A stretch of 64,000 bases of DNA from Methylobacterium sp. E-066 (GCF_022829635.1 NZ_JAKSYO010000092.1:1-64000), one strand, 5' to 3'. Positions 1 to 8,880 are shown, counted from the stretch's first letter. The notes: a model not told the origin generated them from the letters alone. A program made the numbers and translations.

Positions 1-84
1 TTCCCTCTCCAGACCCCTGCCGACGCAGGGCCCTCCATCCCCAACAGACTATCGGATTCACACAATCCCGGATGTGGCGCGGGT

Positions 85-180
85 CCCCTCTCCCGTGCGG
101 GAGAGGGACAGGGTGAGGGATGCGACGTCTTCGGAAAAAACTGGTCCCTCACCCCAACCCTCTCCCGAACGGGAGAGGGG
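85..180. repeat. Dispersed palindromic repeat, family A copy 1
   Basis: An imperfect inverted repeat of about 96 bp. It begins with a small palindrome (CCCTCTCCCGTGCGGGAGAG), passes through ACAGGGTGAGGGA and TCCCTCACCCCAACCC, and ends with a second copy of the small palindrome. The two halves can fold on each other. Four further copies occur near 3292, 4937, 32780 and 38095. Positions 1-308 otherwise hold no gene that I can support; the open frames there are short and run through the repeat. Confidence 0.9.
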
Positions 181-308
181 GCGCGTCGCGGCTTTCGCAA
201 GCCGATGTGTGAACATCGTAGCTCCAGCCCGAGGCGTGCGTGCGATAGCCGTGGCACCAGGGGGCGAAGATGCGGTTTAGCGCCCCTCTGGAACATCCGG
301 CCCGCCAT

Positions 309-1502
309 TCACGCCGGCCCGTGCTCGTGCCGGCGGATCGCCTCCCGGCCCCGGCGGGCGGCGCGCCGCGAGGGAAGCTGGCGCCGGAGCACGCCTTCGT
401 AGGCGTCGAAGATGCCCTGCCAGCCGAAGGCGTCGGCATGCCGCTCCCGGGACGCCGCCGACATGGCGTCGAGGCGGCTCGGCGCGGCGCGCACGAGGTT
501 CAGGATGCCCCGGCGCAGCTCGGTCTCGTCGCCGAAGTAGACGGCCCCGTCGCCCGCCACCCAGCGGTTGAACGGATTGTCGTGGGCCAGGATCGGCGAG
601 CCGGCGCCCAGGGCCTCGACCAGGGACGGGTTGGTCCCGCCGACGGTGTGGCCGTGGATGTGGAAGCGGGCATGCAGCCGGAGGGCGGCGACGCGCTCGG
701 AGTCGTAGATGGCGCCGGCGAAGATCACGTCCGGTCCGCCCGCGGCTTTCACGGCCCGGTGGTAGGGATCGGAGTCCATCAGCTTGCCGAGCACGACCAG
801 GGGCAGGCCGGGGCGGATCTCGCTCCAGGCGCGGACGATCTGGAGCACGAGGTTTTCCGGCACCACCCGGGCGATCAGCAGCCCGTAATCGCGCGGGCGC
901 ACGTTGAACTCCGCCAGCGGGGAGGTCGGCGCCTCCAGCACCGGATCGGCGCCGTACGCGATGGTGGTGATCCGCTTGGCCGACGTGTTGCGGGCGAGGT
1001 GCCGGGCGATCTCCGGGTGGTCCGCGACCAGATGCGTGGAGAACAGGCTGCCCAGCCGCTCGTTCAGCCAGAACCAGGCCTTGGCGGGCTTCGACCAGCG
1101 GTCGCGCTTCCACTCGATCCCGTCCATGTTCATGATGCTGCGCTTGCCCGTGAGCCGATACAGGATCGAGAACGCGGCCGTGTTGTAGCCGAGGACCAGC
1201 GGCAGGGCCGGCCGGAAGGCGGCCTTCAGCGTGCATTTCAGGTCGAACACGATGGTCGCGAAGGCGCCGTCGCCGCGCACCGCCACCGGGATCAGCGCGA
1301 TGCCGCGCCAGACGCTCGGCGGGGTCGGTTCGCTCACCTGGCAATAGACCTCGACCCGCCAGCCGCGCGCGACGAGATCCAGCGCGAGGCGCTCGGCCAG
1401 GGTCTCGAACCCCCCATGCGCGGCCGGCACCCCGCGGGTGCCGAGGATCGCCACGGCCGGACGTCCGTCCGGCTCGCCCCCCTTCACCCGTACCGCGCGC
1501 AT
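309..1502 (-). CDS. Glycosyltransferase, DUF1972/GT4 type
   Basis: Probable cytoplasmic glycosyltransferase that adds a sugar, perhaps rhamnose, to a polysaccharide intermediate. The 397-residue protein opens with the DUF1972 signature (AILGTRGVPAAHGGFETLAE, residues 18-37). Its C-terminal half has the GT4-like segment GGTNPSLVEALGAGSPILAH, which carries the nucleotide-sugar-binding glutamate region. The frame stays open upstream to 2237, but that part is antisense to a methyltransferase gene, so I chose the ATG at 1502, where homology to the family begins. It lies head-to-head with the methyltransferase 24 bp away and belongs to the exopolysaccharide locus. The acceptor sugar cannot be read from the sequence. 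Confidence 0.88.
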   Translation of the reverse strand: MRAVRVKGGEPDGRPAVAILGTRGVPAAHGGFETLAERLALDLVARGWRVEVYCQVSEPTPPSVWRGIALIPVAVRGDGAFATIVFDLKCTLKAAFRPALPLVLGYNTAAFSILYRLTGKRSIMNMDGIEWKRDRWSKPAKAWFWLNERLGSLFSTHLVADHPEIARHLARNTSAKRITTIAYGADPVLEAPTSPLAEFNVRPRDYGLLIARVVPENLVLQIVRAWSEIRPGLPLVVLGKLMDSDPYHRAVKAAGGPDVIFAGAIYDSERVAALRLHARFHIHGHTVGGTNPSLVEALGAGSPILAHDNPFNRWVAGDGAVYFGDETELRRGILNLVRAAPSRLDAMSAASRERHADAFGWQGIFDAYEGVLRRQLPSRRAARRGREAIRRHEHGPA

Positions 1503-1526
1503 CGCGCCGTCAGAGGAGCCTAGAAG

Positions 1527-2264
1527 ATGGTCACCGTCGAACAGCGCCTGTTCCGGGAGATGGGGGCCGGGGGTTATTCCCGGCACGACCACCGGATGGA
1601 GTACATCGTCCGCGTCAACGCGCTGCTCCGGCCGGACATGCGGGTGATGGAGTTCGGGGCCGGGCGCGGCAAATGGAGCGATGATCCGGTCCCACTGCGC
1701 CGGCACCTCGGCGACTTCCGCGGGCGCTGCGCCCACGTCATGGCTTGCGACGTCGACGAGGCGGTCCTCGAGAACAAGTCGGCCGACGCGGTCCGGCTGA
1801 TCGGTCACGACGGGAATCTTCCATTCCCGGACGGGAGTTTTGACCTGATCTCGGCCTTCTCGGTCCTCGAACATATCGAGCATCCCGAGGTCACCGCGGC
1901 CGAGCTCGGCCGGGTCCTCACCCCGGGGGGCTGGCTCTGCGCCTGGACGCCCAACCGCTGGGGCTATGTCGGGGTCGGCGCGCGGCTCATCCCGAAGCGG
2001 CTGCACGCGCAGGTCTTGCGCTGGGTCGAGCCGCGGCGGGTCGAGATCGACTCGTTCGTGCCGCTCTACACGATGAACACGGAGGCGGCGCGGCAGCGGC
2101 TTTTCCCAACTGACCGGTTCGAGCACTTCACCTACAGTTTCGACGGGCAGCCGTTCTATCATGGCGAGAACATCGTCCTGGGTAAGTTCTGGGAGCTGCT
2201 GTTCCGGCTCACGCCGGGTCCGTTGAAGGGCTATCACATGGTCTTCATCCGCAAGCGGCCGTGA
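1527..2264 (+). CDS. Class I SAM-dependent methyltransferase
   Basis: Probable SAM-dependent methyltransferase that modifies a glycan or a nucleotide-sugar intermediate. The 245-residue protein has motif I at about residues 40-50 (VMEFGAGRGKW), an acidic post-I segment (ACDVDEAVLEN, about 73) and the motif DLISAFSVLEHIEHPE (about 108), all typical of the Methyltransf_11 fold. There is no signal peptide or membrane segment. It is the only plus-strand gene inside an otherwise minus-strand polysaccharide locus and ends 13 bp from the convergent GT2 gene. The polysaccharide role rests on context; the substrate is unknown. Confidence 0.87.
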   Translation: MVTVEQRLFREMGAGGYSRHDHRMEYIVRVNALLRPDMRVMEFGAGRGKWSDDPVPLRRHLGDFRGRCAHVMACDVDEAVLENKSADAVRLIGHDGNLPFPDGSFDLISAFSVLEHIEHPEVTAAELGRVLTPGGWLCAWTPNRWGYVGVGARLIPKRLHAQVLRWVEPRRVEIDSFVPLYTMNTEAARQRLFPTDRFEHFTYSFDGQPFYHGENIVLGKFWELLFRLTPGPLKGYHMVFIRKRP

Positions 2265-2277
2265 GGATCGGGAGAAC

Positions 2278-3210
2278 TTAGCTTCGAAGACTGCGCAGGT
2301 GGGCGGAAAACCTGCGCATGTCTTCGGCCTTGCGGGCGAGTTCCGGCCGGCGCTTCAGCCGGCCGGCGAGCCCGTAGGCCAGCGCCCGCAGGGTGAATCC
2401 GAGCCGGAGCGGGCCCGAGAAGAAGGCCGGCGAGGACAGGAACCGGCCGGCATTGCGCAGGCGGTAGATCCCCGCCAGCCCGTCGAGCCAGCGGGCCGAG
2501 CGAGCGCCGGCCGATCCGCCCTGGAGATGGACCACCGCGATCCCCGGCAGGTAGGCGACCCGCCATCCGGCATCGCGCAGGCGGCAGCCCCAATCCACGT
2601 CCTCGCCGTAGAGGAACATCGGACTCTCCAGGCCGCCGATCGCCTCGACCGCCGCCCGGCGCATCAGCACGAACGCCCCGCAGACCCAGTCCACGTCCAG
2701 GGCCGCGCGCCCCCTTGCCTGCCGGCTCGCGAGGTAGAGCCCGCGCAGGCCGAAGCGCCCGGACAGGCCGGCGGCGTGAACGAGGGTCGAGAGTGGGCGC
2801 GGCTCGTAGCCGGCATCGCCGACCTGATGCCGGCCGTCCGGGAAGATCAGGCGCGGGCCGAGCGCGCCGACATCCGGATGCGCGTCGAGATGGGCGAGCG
2901 CCGCGGGAAGCGCGTCCGGGTCGCGTAGGAACGCATCGGGATTGAGCAGCAGGATCGTGTCGCCGCGCGCTGCCTCGAACGCAACGGCGTTGCCGCCGGC
3001 AAAGCCGTGGTTGGTGCGCTCGGCGATCAGCCGCACCCAGGGGAAGCCGTGGGCGATCCGCTCCGGCGTGCCGTCCGTGGAGGCGTTGTCGATGAGGATC
3101 ACCTCGTAGGGACGGTCGATCCGGCTCGCCGTCAGGAGCTGCAGGCAGGTCTCGATATCAGCGCCGGCATTGTAGGTGACGATCAGGACGCTGAGGCCGA
3201 TGCCGGTCAT
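2278..3210 (-). CDS. Glycosyltransferase family 2 (WbbL-like)
   Basis: Cytoplasmic GT-A fold glycosyltransferase, probably a rhamnosyltransferase of polysaccharide assembly. The 310-residue protein starts with the GT2 N-terminus (LSVLIVTYNAGADIETCL), has LLLNPDAFL in place of the DxD metal site, and later MFLYGEDVDWGCRLRDAGW, the acidic acceptor-side motif of the WbbL/RfbF subgroup. The ATG at 3210 overlaps the stop of the O-antigen ligase gene in an ATGA junction, which indicates translational coupling. The donor and acceptor sugars are not determined by the sequence. Confidence 0.92.
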   Translation of the reverse strand: MTGIGLSVLIVTYNAGADIETCLQLLTASRIDRPYEVILIDNASTDGTPERIAHGFPWVRLIAERTNHGFAGGNAVAFEAARGDTILLLNPDAFLRDPDALPAALAHLDAHPDVGALGPRLIFPDGRHQVGDAGYEPRPLSTLVHAAGLSGRFGLRGLYLASRQARGRAALDVDWVCGAFVLMRRAAVEAIGGLESPMFLYGEDVDWGCRLRDAGWRVAYLPGIAVVHLQGGSAGARSARWLDGLAGIYRLRNAGRFLSSPAFFSGPLRLGFTLRALAYGLAGRLKRRPELARKAEDMRRFSAHLRSLRS

Positions 3211-4880
3211 GGTCGATCACTCCGCGGTCTGAGGGCCGGATGGTTCTGGGTCGCGGACGGTCTCGCGCGGTGGCCCGGCGACGGCGCGAGTCCCCTCTTC
3301 TGGAGGGAGAGGGACAGGGTGAGGGGTGTGCCCTTTCCGGAGAGTCCTGATCCCTCACCCCAACCCTCTCCCGCACGGGAGAGGGAGCGCGTCGCGCCGT
3401 AGACCTCGGCAGCCGCCCGTCGCTGGGCCGCCCGCACGCCCGCGATCAGCCCGAGGCCGGTGTAGAGCAGCTCGGCGATGCCGAGATTCAGGCGGAAGCC
3501 CGGGTCGACCAAGCCGTGCAGCAGGTGGGCGATCAGGCCGACCGCGCAGGCGGCCGCGATGGCGGCCAGAGGATCCCCGACCGGCGCGCGCCAGGCCGCC
3601 CGGAAGCCCCGGACGATCCCGACCAGAAAGGCGAGGGCGAAGGCGGTGTAGCCGACGATCCCGACCTCGGTGAGGATCAGGATGTGCAGGTTGTGCACCA
3701 CGTGGTTCGAGCGGTCGAACAGGCCGGCGAGGCGGGACAGGCCGGTCTGGTCGAGCACCGCGAACTGGTTGCCGAAATTGTTCAGCCCGACGCCGAAGAT
3801 CGGGAATTGCGCGAACAGCGCCAGGGCTGCGGCGTTGAGCGGCCCGCGCTGGGCCGCCGAGCCGCCGTCATCCGCGGTGAGGCGCTCCCAAACCAGCGGC
3901 CCGGCGACGATCGCGGCGATCCCGGCCACGACCACGAGGAGGCCGAACACGATCAGACTGGCCCGGGAGAACAGCCGGTCGCGGTAGACCAGCAGGATCA
4001 CCAGCGTCGCCGAGAGCGGGTAGGTCAGCCACGAGGCGCGCGACAGGGTCAGCACCACGCCGATGACGGCCGATCCGGCGCCGGCCGCGCCGATCAGGCG
4101 CAGGAGTTTCGGGCCCCGAGAGAGGGCGAGTGCCAGGGCCAGCGGCCAAACGAACTCATAATAGTACCCAAGGATATTCGGGTGGACCTTCAGGCCGCCG
4201 GCACGGCGCTGGGCGGTGAAGTTGATGTTCTCCTCGACAATCTGCTCCTCGCCCAGCACCGAGAGGCCGAGTTCGGAGCCGGAGACGTATTGCAGCCCGG
4301 CCACCGCGGTCTGAACCAGGCACAGGGCGCAGATCGCCAGCGCCAGGGTGCGGATATCGGCCCCCGACAGGTTCGAGACCGCCACCGAGACCAGGAGCAG
4401 GCCCAGGAACCGCCAGGCATCGAACCAGAGGTAGGCGGTGTCGGTGGCGTTGCTGAGGGAGAGCAGGCCGGCCGCCAGGAATCCGAGCTGCGTCAGGACG
4501 AGGGGCCGGTCGAGGCGCAGGCCCCGGACGCGCTCGCCGATGCCGGTCAGCTTCGACAGGATCAGGGTCAGCGCCACCAGGAGCGCGACGCTGACGGTCA
4601 GGCCCGCACCGCCGCCGATGCTCGGCAGGTATTGGCCGACTGCTTCAAAGTGCTGGAAGAAGCTGACATCGAGCTTCACCGTCAGCCCGACGGCCAGGGC
4701 GACGAGCAGCAGCGGCGTCAGGCGGTAGCGCTGCCCGGCGATCAGGGCACCGACCCCGCCGAAGGCCGCGGCCAAGCCGACCACGGCGAATTTCAGCGGC
4801 GCGGCGCTCAGCGCCACGGCGCCGGCTGCCGCCGCGAGGCCGAGGCCGGCCACCGGCAGGGCGCGCGCTATGATCTGCAT
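3207..4880 (-). CDS. O-antigen ligase/polymerase family (Wzy_C) protein
   Basis: Integral membrane protein expected to polymerise or transfer polysaccharide repeat units in the periplasm. Its 557 residues include about ten to twelve hydrophobic segments and the Wzy_C region with LSRASWLTYPLSATLVILL and GVGLNNFG, then VVHNLHILILTEVGIVGY, which carries the conserved histidine of WaaL/Wzy proteins. The membrane part ends near residue 490. Residues about 499-530 are encoded by a copy of dispersed repeat A, followed by about 27 proline/arginine-rich residues, so the tail looks acquired. The stop overlaps the downstream GT2 start by 4 nt. Ligase and polymerase cannot be told apart from sequence alone. 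Confidence 0.88.
   Translation of the reverse strand: MQIIARALPVAGLGLAAAAGAVALSAAPLKFAVVGLAAAFGGVGALIAGQRYRLTPLLLVALAVGLTVKLDVSFFQHFEAVGQYLPSIGGGAGLTVSVALLVALTLILSKLTGIGERVRGLRLDRPLVLTQLGFLAAGLLSLSNATDTAYLWFDAWRFLGLLLVSVAVSNLSGADIRTLALAICALCLVQTAVAGLQYVSGSELGLSVLGEEQIVEENINFTAQRRAGGLKVHPNILGYYYEFVWPLALALALSRGPKLLRLIGAAGAGSAVIGVVLTLSRASWLTYPLSATLVILLVYRDRLFSRASLIVFGLLVVVAGIAAIVAGPLVWERLTADDGGSAAQRGPLNAAALALFAQFPIFGVGLNNFGNQFAVLDQTGLSRLAGLFDRSNHVVHNLHILILTEVGIVGYTAFALAFLVGIVRGFRAAWRAPVGDPLAAIAAACAVGLIAHLLHGLVDPGFRLNLGIAELLYTGLGLIAGVRAAQRRAAAEVYGATRSLSRAGEGWGEGSGLSGKGTPLTLSLSLQKRGLAPSPGHRARPSATQNHPALRPRSDRP
3292..3385. repeat. Dispersed palindromic repeat A, copy 2, inside a coding region
   Basis: This copy is diverged in its left arm (CCCCTCTTCTGGAGGGAGAG) but keeps the core ACAGGGTGAGGG and the right arm TCCCTCACCCCAACCC followed by CTCTCCCGCACGGGAGAG. 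It lies wholly within the reading frame of the O-antigen ligase gene and encodes roughly residues 499-530 without a frameshift. Confidence 0.88.
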
Positions 4881-4936
4881 TGAACCGACTCTCGGCTTAT
4901 CGGCCGGACGCGCCGAGCCTGCTCAGACGCAACAGG

Positions 4937-5032
4937 CCCCCTCTCCCGTGCGGGAGAGGGTTGGGGTGAGGGATCCGCCCTTTCCGGAAGACCCGGACCC
5001 CTCACCCTGTCCCTCTCCCGCACGGGAGAGGG
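4937..5032. repeat. Dispersed palindromic repeat A, copy 3 (inverted)
   Basis: Same element as at 85-180 but in the opposite orientation: the TTGGGGTGAGGGA half comes first and the TCACCCTGTCCC half second. It fills the gap between the O-antigen ligase gene (start 4880) and the BY-kinase-like gene (stop 5119), which splits an otherwise tightly packed polysaccharide operon. Confidence 0.9.
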
Positions 5033-5118
5033 GACCCGCGCCTCGTCCGTCGTTCGAGACGAAGGCATGCCGAACCCACATCCGCCCGGCCCGTTGCTCA
5101 TGCAGGAAGGCGCGCCGC

Positions 5119-5757
5119 TCATCCGAGCCACCGGTACAGCCATTTCGGGATCGGCCGGCGGGTGCCGTTCAGGACGATGCCGAGTGGCGCGCCGCCGGCG
5201 GCCTTCAGGTCGGCGAGCGCCCGCTGCGCCACCGCCCGGCGGGTGCGCTCCGCGCCGATCACCACCACGAACCCGTCCACGAAGGGCGAGAGCGCCGCAG
5301 CGTCGCCGATCTCGGTGATCGGCTCGCAATCCAGGATGGCGAGGTCGAAGCGGTCGTCGACCAGCGCCAAAAAGTCCTCGACGCGGCCGTCGTCCAGGGT
5401 CGCCCGCCGGATCGCCGCCGCGTTGCCGGCCGGGACGATGCTGAGGCCGTCGGCGACCGGATGGACGCCGACGCTCGGCGCCACGTCGCCGGCGACGATG
5501 TCGGCGAAGCCCGGCCGCCCGGTGAGCCCGTAGGCCTCGGCCAGCGACGGGCGCGACCAGTTCGCCTCGATCAGCGCGGCGGTGCGGCCCCGGCGGGCAT
5601 AGGCGCCGGCGAGTTCCCGGGCCAGGGTGCTGACGCCCTCGCCGGGCTGGACCGCGGTGATCCCGACCCGGCGCAGCCGGGTCTCGTGGCGGCTGAGCTG
5701 GACCAGCGCCGGCTCCAGCACGGCCAGGTCGATCATCTGCGTAGCGGCGGCGATCAT
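5119..5757 (-). CDS. BY-kinase-like (CpsD/CapB) ATPase with degenerate P-loop
   Basis: Cytoplasmic partner of the Wzz/GumC copolymerase, related to bacterial tyrosine kinases that control exopolysaccharide assembly. The family P-loop GEGKST reads GEGVST here: residue 42 is valine (codon GTC), so the catalytic lysine is missing. The Walker A' segment is also altered (ALIEANWSRP where LIDADLRRP is usual). Walker B is recognisable as LAILDCEPI. The protein is short (212 residues) and lacks the C-terminal tyrosine cluster, having only one tyrosine in KWLYRWLG. Its ATG overlaps the Wzz stop by 4 nt. I infer a non-catalytic or weak ATPase that may act structurally. Confidence 0.85.
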   Translation of the reverse strand: MIAAATQMIDLAVLEPALVQLSRHETRLRRVGITAVQPGEGVSTLARELAGAYARRGRTAALIEANWSRPSLAEAYGLTGRPGFADIVAGDVAPSVGVHPVADGLSIVPAGNAAAIRRATLDDGRVEDFLALVDDRFDLAILDCEPITEIGDAAALSPFVDGFVVVIGAERTRRAVAQRALADLKAAGGAPLGIVLNGTRRPIPKWLYRWLG

Positions 5758-7328
5758 GCGGCCGATCCCCCGAAACGGGGCCGGCGGGCGGTGCCCGAGC
5801 GCAGCGGCACGGCGGCCAGGACCGGCACCCGCAGCGAGCGGGCGACCTCGGACGCGCTGCGGTAGGTCTGGGCCAGGATCTCCGCCAGGGCGACGTAGGC
5901 GAGCGCCGCGAGCAGGCCGAGCCCGGCCGCGAGGCCGAGGATCAGCGGCCGGTTCGGCCCGGAGGGCAGCCGCGGCGGCACGGCGCGCGCCACCAAGGCG
6001 GAGGAGGTCACCGATTGCGCGTCGAGCCCGGTGCCGGTGCGCAGCGCGTCGATCCGCTTCTGGGTATCGGTGATCTCGTCGCTGAGCAGGGATTTCTGCT
6101 GCGCGAGCCGGCCGTAGGCCAGCGCCGCGTCGCTCTGGCCGATGGCGGCCTTGCGCCGGCCGGCCTCGATCCCCGTGATGGTCTGGATCTTCTCCGCCAG
6201 CACCGCGAGGCGGGCCGTGTCGGCGGCGATCAGCGCCTGGTACTTCTGCCGGGTCAGGGCGGTGAGATCCCGGTCGAGGCTGACGAACTCGGGCGCGGTC
6301 GGCCGGAACCGGACGGCAAGCTCGGCCCGCTTGGTCCGGAGATCGGCCCAGCGCGTGTCGAAGGCGGCCACCGTCGGGTCGGCGTCGGGTGGCGTCGGCT
6401 GCCAGCGGTCGGGGCCGGTCTCGCGAGTGCGCTTGAGCCGGGACTCGACGCCTTCGCGCTCGATCTGGGCGGCCGACTTCTGCCGGGCGAGGTCCGAGAG
6501 GGTGCCGAGGTCGTTCTGCTGCTCGATCTCGAAGCTCGCGGTGTTGTTGCCCTTCAGCGATTTCGCGAGCTGCGCGTCGATGGCGGCGAGGTCGGCGCGC
6601 GCCCGCTCCAGCTTGCCCTGGTAGAAGGTCGCCGGGGTCTCGTCGGCATAGACCTCGACATGGCGGCGCTTATAGGCGTCGAGCAGCCGGTTCAGGGCCT
6701 GGGCGGCGAAGTTCGGGTCGGTCCAGGTGAAGCCGGTCAGGATCACGTCCGTCTCCTTGACGAACACGACCTTGAAGGAGGCGAGATAGGCCTCGAACAG
6801 CTTCTCGTCGGGGCTGAGGTGGCGCAGCAGGCCGAGCGCCTCGAACGGGATGCGGACCGTATCCACGACCCAGGTCTTGACCGCCTTGGCCCCGCGCATG
6901 GCGACGCGGCCCTGGTAGATCAGCCAGTCCATCCAGTCCTCGGGGGGCGGGCCCAGATCGCCGGCCGGGGTGATCGCCTTCAGCGCCGCGAACTCGTCAC
7001 GCACGATGCTCGGGTCGCGCAGGATCTCGACCTCGTTGTTCACGTTCTGCGCGCGCTCGGAGAACATGTAGTTCTGGTTGGCGCCGCCCTGGACCGAGCC
7101 AGCCGACTTCTCGCGGCCGAGGCGGATGATCAGCTTGGCGTCGGCCGTGTACTCGGCCGGCGTCAGCAGCAGGTAGATGCCGGCGCCGAGGATCGCGGCG
7201 GTCAGGATCAACAGCGCCGGCCGGATGTGCCGGAACAGGGCCGCCAGGGCGTCGCGGAGATCGAAGGCGATGTCCTCGAAGGCGTCGGGTGCGGTCCGGT
7301 CGGGCCGGGACAGGTCGGACTTCGTCAC
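5754..7328 (-). CDS. Wzz/GumC-type polysaccharide copolymerase
   Basis: Inner-membrane chain-length and export-coupling protein. The 524-residue product has a Wzz N-terminal domain with a first membrane helix at about 36-55, a long periplasmic region rich in charged, coiled-coil-forming residues (about 200-430, GumC/GNVR-like), and a second helix at about 462-482. It ends shortly after, so the kinase domain fused in some family members is encoded separately downstream. The start is GTG at 7328, which overlaps the stop of the export lipoprotein gene (GTGA). The same 4-nt overlap pattern leads into the BY-kinase-like gene. Confidence 0.92.
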   Translation of the reverse strand: MTKSDLSRPDRTAPDAFEDIAFDLRDALAALFRHIRPALLILTAAILGAGIYLLLTPAEYTADAKLIIRLGREKSAGSVQGGANQNYMFSERAQNVNNEVEILRDPSIVRDEFAALKAITPAGDLGPPPEDWMDWLIYQGRVAMRGAKAVKTWVVDTVRIPFEALGLLRHLSPDEKLFEAYLASFKVVFVKETDVILTGFTWTDPNFAAQALNRLLDAYKRRHVEVYADETPATFYQGKLERARADLAAIDAQLAKSLKGNNTASFEIEQQNDLGTLSDLARQKSAAQIEREGVESRLKRTRETGPDRWQPTPPDADPTVAAFDTRWADLRTKRAELAVRFRPTAPEFVSLDRDLTALTRQKYQALIAADTARLAVLAEKIQTITGIEAGRRKAAIGQSDAALAYGRLAQQKSLLSDEITDTQKRIDALRTGTGLDAQSVTSSALVARAVPPRLPSGPNRPLILGLAAGLGLLAALAYVALAEILAQTYRSASEVARSLRVPVLAAVPLRSGTARRPRFGGSAA

Positions 7329-8497
7329 GTCCCGGACCTCACGGTTGCGCTGGTGGAGGTGCTGGCGGAGGGGCCAGTGATGTAGTTCACCCCGAAGCCG
7401 GTGCCGTTGAAGAGCAGGATCTGGCGGACCACCAGGTCGACGGCGCGGGCGGTCTTGGCCAGCAGCGACGGCGGCACGTAGACCGTGGCGTTCGGCGGCA
7501 CGATGATCGAGTCGGCCAATCCCGGTTCCCCGATATCGACGATGCGGACGCTGCCCGCGGCTTCGGCGTCGAACCGGATAATGCGCACGGCCTCGCCCGC
7601 GGCGGTCGGGAGGATGCCGCCGGCCGAGCCCAGGACCTGCGCCAGGGTGCGGGCGCCCTGGAGGGTGACCGGCCCCGGGGCCCGGACCTCGCCGAACACC
7701 ATGGTGTTGGCTGGCACCAGGCTCGCGAGCCGCACGCTCGTGCTGACCGTGGAGAGCTGACGATGGTAGGCGGCGGTGAGGTTGCCGGCGAGCTCGGTGA
7801 CGGTCCGGCCGGCGGCCTGGACCGGCGGCACCATCGGCAGGTTGATCTTGCCGTCCGGCTCGATCGCCAGGACCTTCACGCGGCCCATATCGGCCCGCTG
7901 GGTGAGCTCGCGGAAATCATCGGTCACGGTGCGGAATTTGCGCAGCATGATCGTGACGACCGGGTCGATCAGCACGTCGTCGTAGGTGGTCTTGATCAGC
8001 GCGGCCGCGGCCTCGGGCGACAGGCCGGCGACCTTGATGCCGTTCTTGCCCGGCAGCGAGATCCGGCCGTCCGGCCGCACCAGCACGGTACGGTTGTATT
8101 CCGGGTGGGTGCGGAAATCGACGTCGAACTCGTCGCTCGGGTTGAGGCGGTAGGTCGGCTGGACCACGCTCGAGTCGATCAGGAACGAGATTTCGAGGTT
8201 GTCGCCGACATTGAGCCGGTAATTGGCGAGCCCCAGGCGCATGGTGCGCCCGACCTCCTCCTGCGCGGCGGCGACGATGGCGGGCGGCAGGCCGTCGGGG
8301 ATCGAGCCGGTCTGCGTCACGTCCGGGCCGGATCGCCCGGCCGATTGAGGCTTGCCGGTCGTGCAACCCGTCAGCAACGGTACGCAGGTCAGGACCGCCA
8401 GCGCGACGGTACGGCCTCGCGGATGGTCCGCGACGCTGGAGGCTCGGGAGACGCGCCGGGTCGCCGCGCCGAGGAACGCAGACAGGAAAAACGCCAT
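7325..8497 (-). CDS. Polysaccharide export lipoprotein, Wza/GumB-like
   Basis: Outer-membrane polysaccharide export protein. The 390-residue precursor carries a lipoprotein signal with the lipobox LLTGC (LAVLTCVPLLTGCTTG), then a Poly_export domain (NYRLNVGDNLEISFLID to LVRPDGRISLPG) and SLBB-like beta-grasp segments (KVLAIEPDGKINLPMVPP, and VFGEVRAPGPVTLQ). It is the first gene of the compact wza-wzz-kinase set, transcribed leftward from the 8498-8957 spacer. Together these form the trans-envelope export complex. The sugar exported is unknown. Confidence 0.92.
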   Translation of the reverse strand: MAFFLSAFLGAATRRVSRASSVADHPRGRTVALAVLTCVPLLTGCTTGKPQSAGRSGPDVTQTGSIPDGLPPAIVAAAQEEVGRTMRLGLANYRLNVGDNLEISFLIDSSVVQPTYRLNPSDEFDVDFRTHPEYNRTVLVRPDGRISLPGKNGIKVAGLSPEAAAALIKTTYDDVLIDPVVTIMLRKFRTVTDDFRELTQRADMGRVKVLAIEPDGKINLPMVPPVQAAGRTVTELAGNLTAAYHRQLSTVSTSVRLASLVPANTMVFGEVRAPGPVTLQGARTLAQVLGSAGGILPTAAGEAVRIIRFDAEAAGSVRIVDIGEPGLADSIIVPPNATVYVPPSLLAKTARAVDLVVRQILLFNGTGFGVNYITGPSASTSTSATVRSGT

Positions 8498-8533
8498 CGA
8501 CCTTCAGCCGCACCATGCTCGACTGCGCCCGTC

Positions 8534-8552
8534 CGATCACAACTCGTGATCG
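8534..8552. promoter_or_regulatory. Perfect 7-bp inverted repeat upstream of export operon
   Basis: The sequence CGATCAC-AACTC-GTGATCG has perfect 7-bp arms and a 5-nt centre. It lies 37 bp upstream of the export lipoprotein start codon, a position suited to an operator. There is no direct evidence of which protein binds; the adjacent LuxR-type regulator is a candidate by position only. Confidence 0.4.
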
Positions 8553-8849
8553 AACCGCGCAGAGCGATACAATCGACGGGTTTGGTTAACGAGGCTTGAA
8601 CCCGGTCCGGCCAAACTCTATCAGAAGTTGTGATTGCGGCTTTGTGGCAAACTGCGGAGCTGCCGCGGGGGAACGAGGCCTCGCCGCAGCGCGCTGCCTC
8701 GCGGCCGACCGACGCTCATCGCCTCGCGACAGCGGATCCGCGGACGCCGCCTGCGCGGCATGGCGGCCTGCCCCAATCGGCACGATCATCAGTCCATCGC
8801 CCGAAACCGATCGACCGAAAACGCCATCTCTTCAGATGCTTGCTCAATC

Positions 8850-8880
8850 TTGACGGTTCGATTAATAGAACTTCGATCTA
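8850..8880 (+). promoter_or_regulatory. Possible promoter and operator of the LuxR-type gene
   Basis: TTGACG at 8850-8855 resembles a sigma-70 -35 box. It is followed at once by an inverted repeat, GTTC-N8-GAAC (8856-8871), and an A/T-rich stretch ending in GATCTA. The -10 match is weak, so this is a tentative call supported mainly by position and base composition. Confidence 0.28.

Noticed and set aside
1..308. Short overlapping open frames before the first glycosyltransferase
   Set aside because: They run through repeat A, have arginine/proline-rich translations and no credible start signals.
3516..4883. 455-codon plus-strand frame opposite the O-antigen ligase
   Set aside because: Glutamine/arginine-rich antisense translation; the minus strand has clear membrane helices and Wzy_C motifs.
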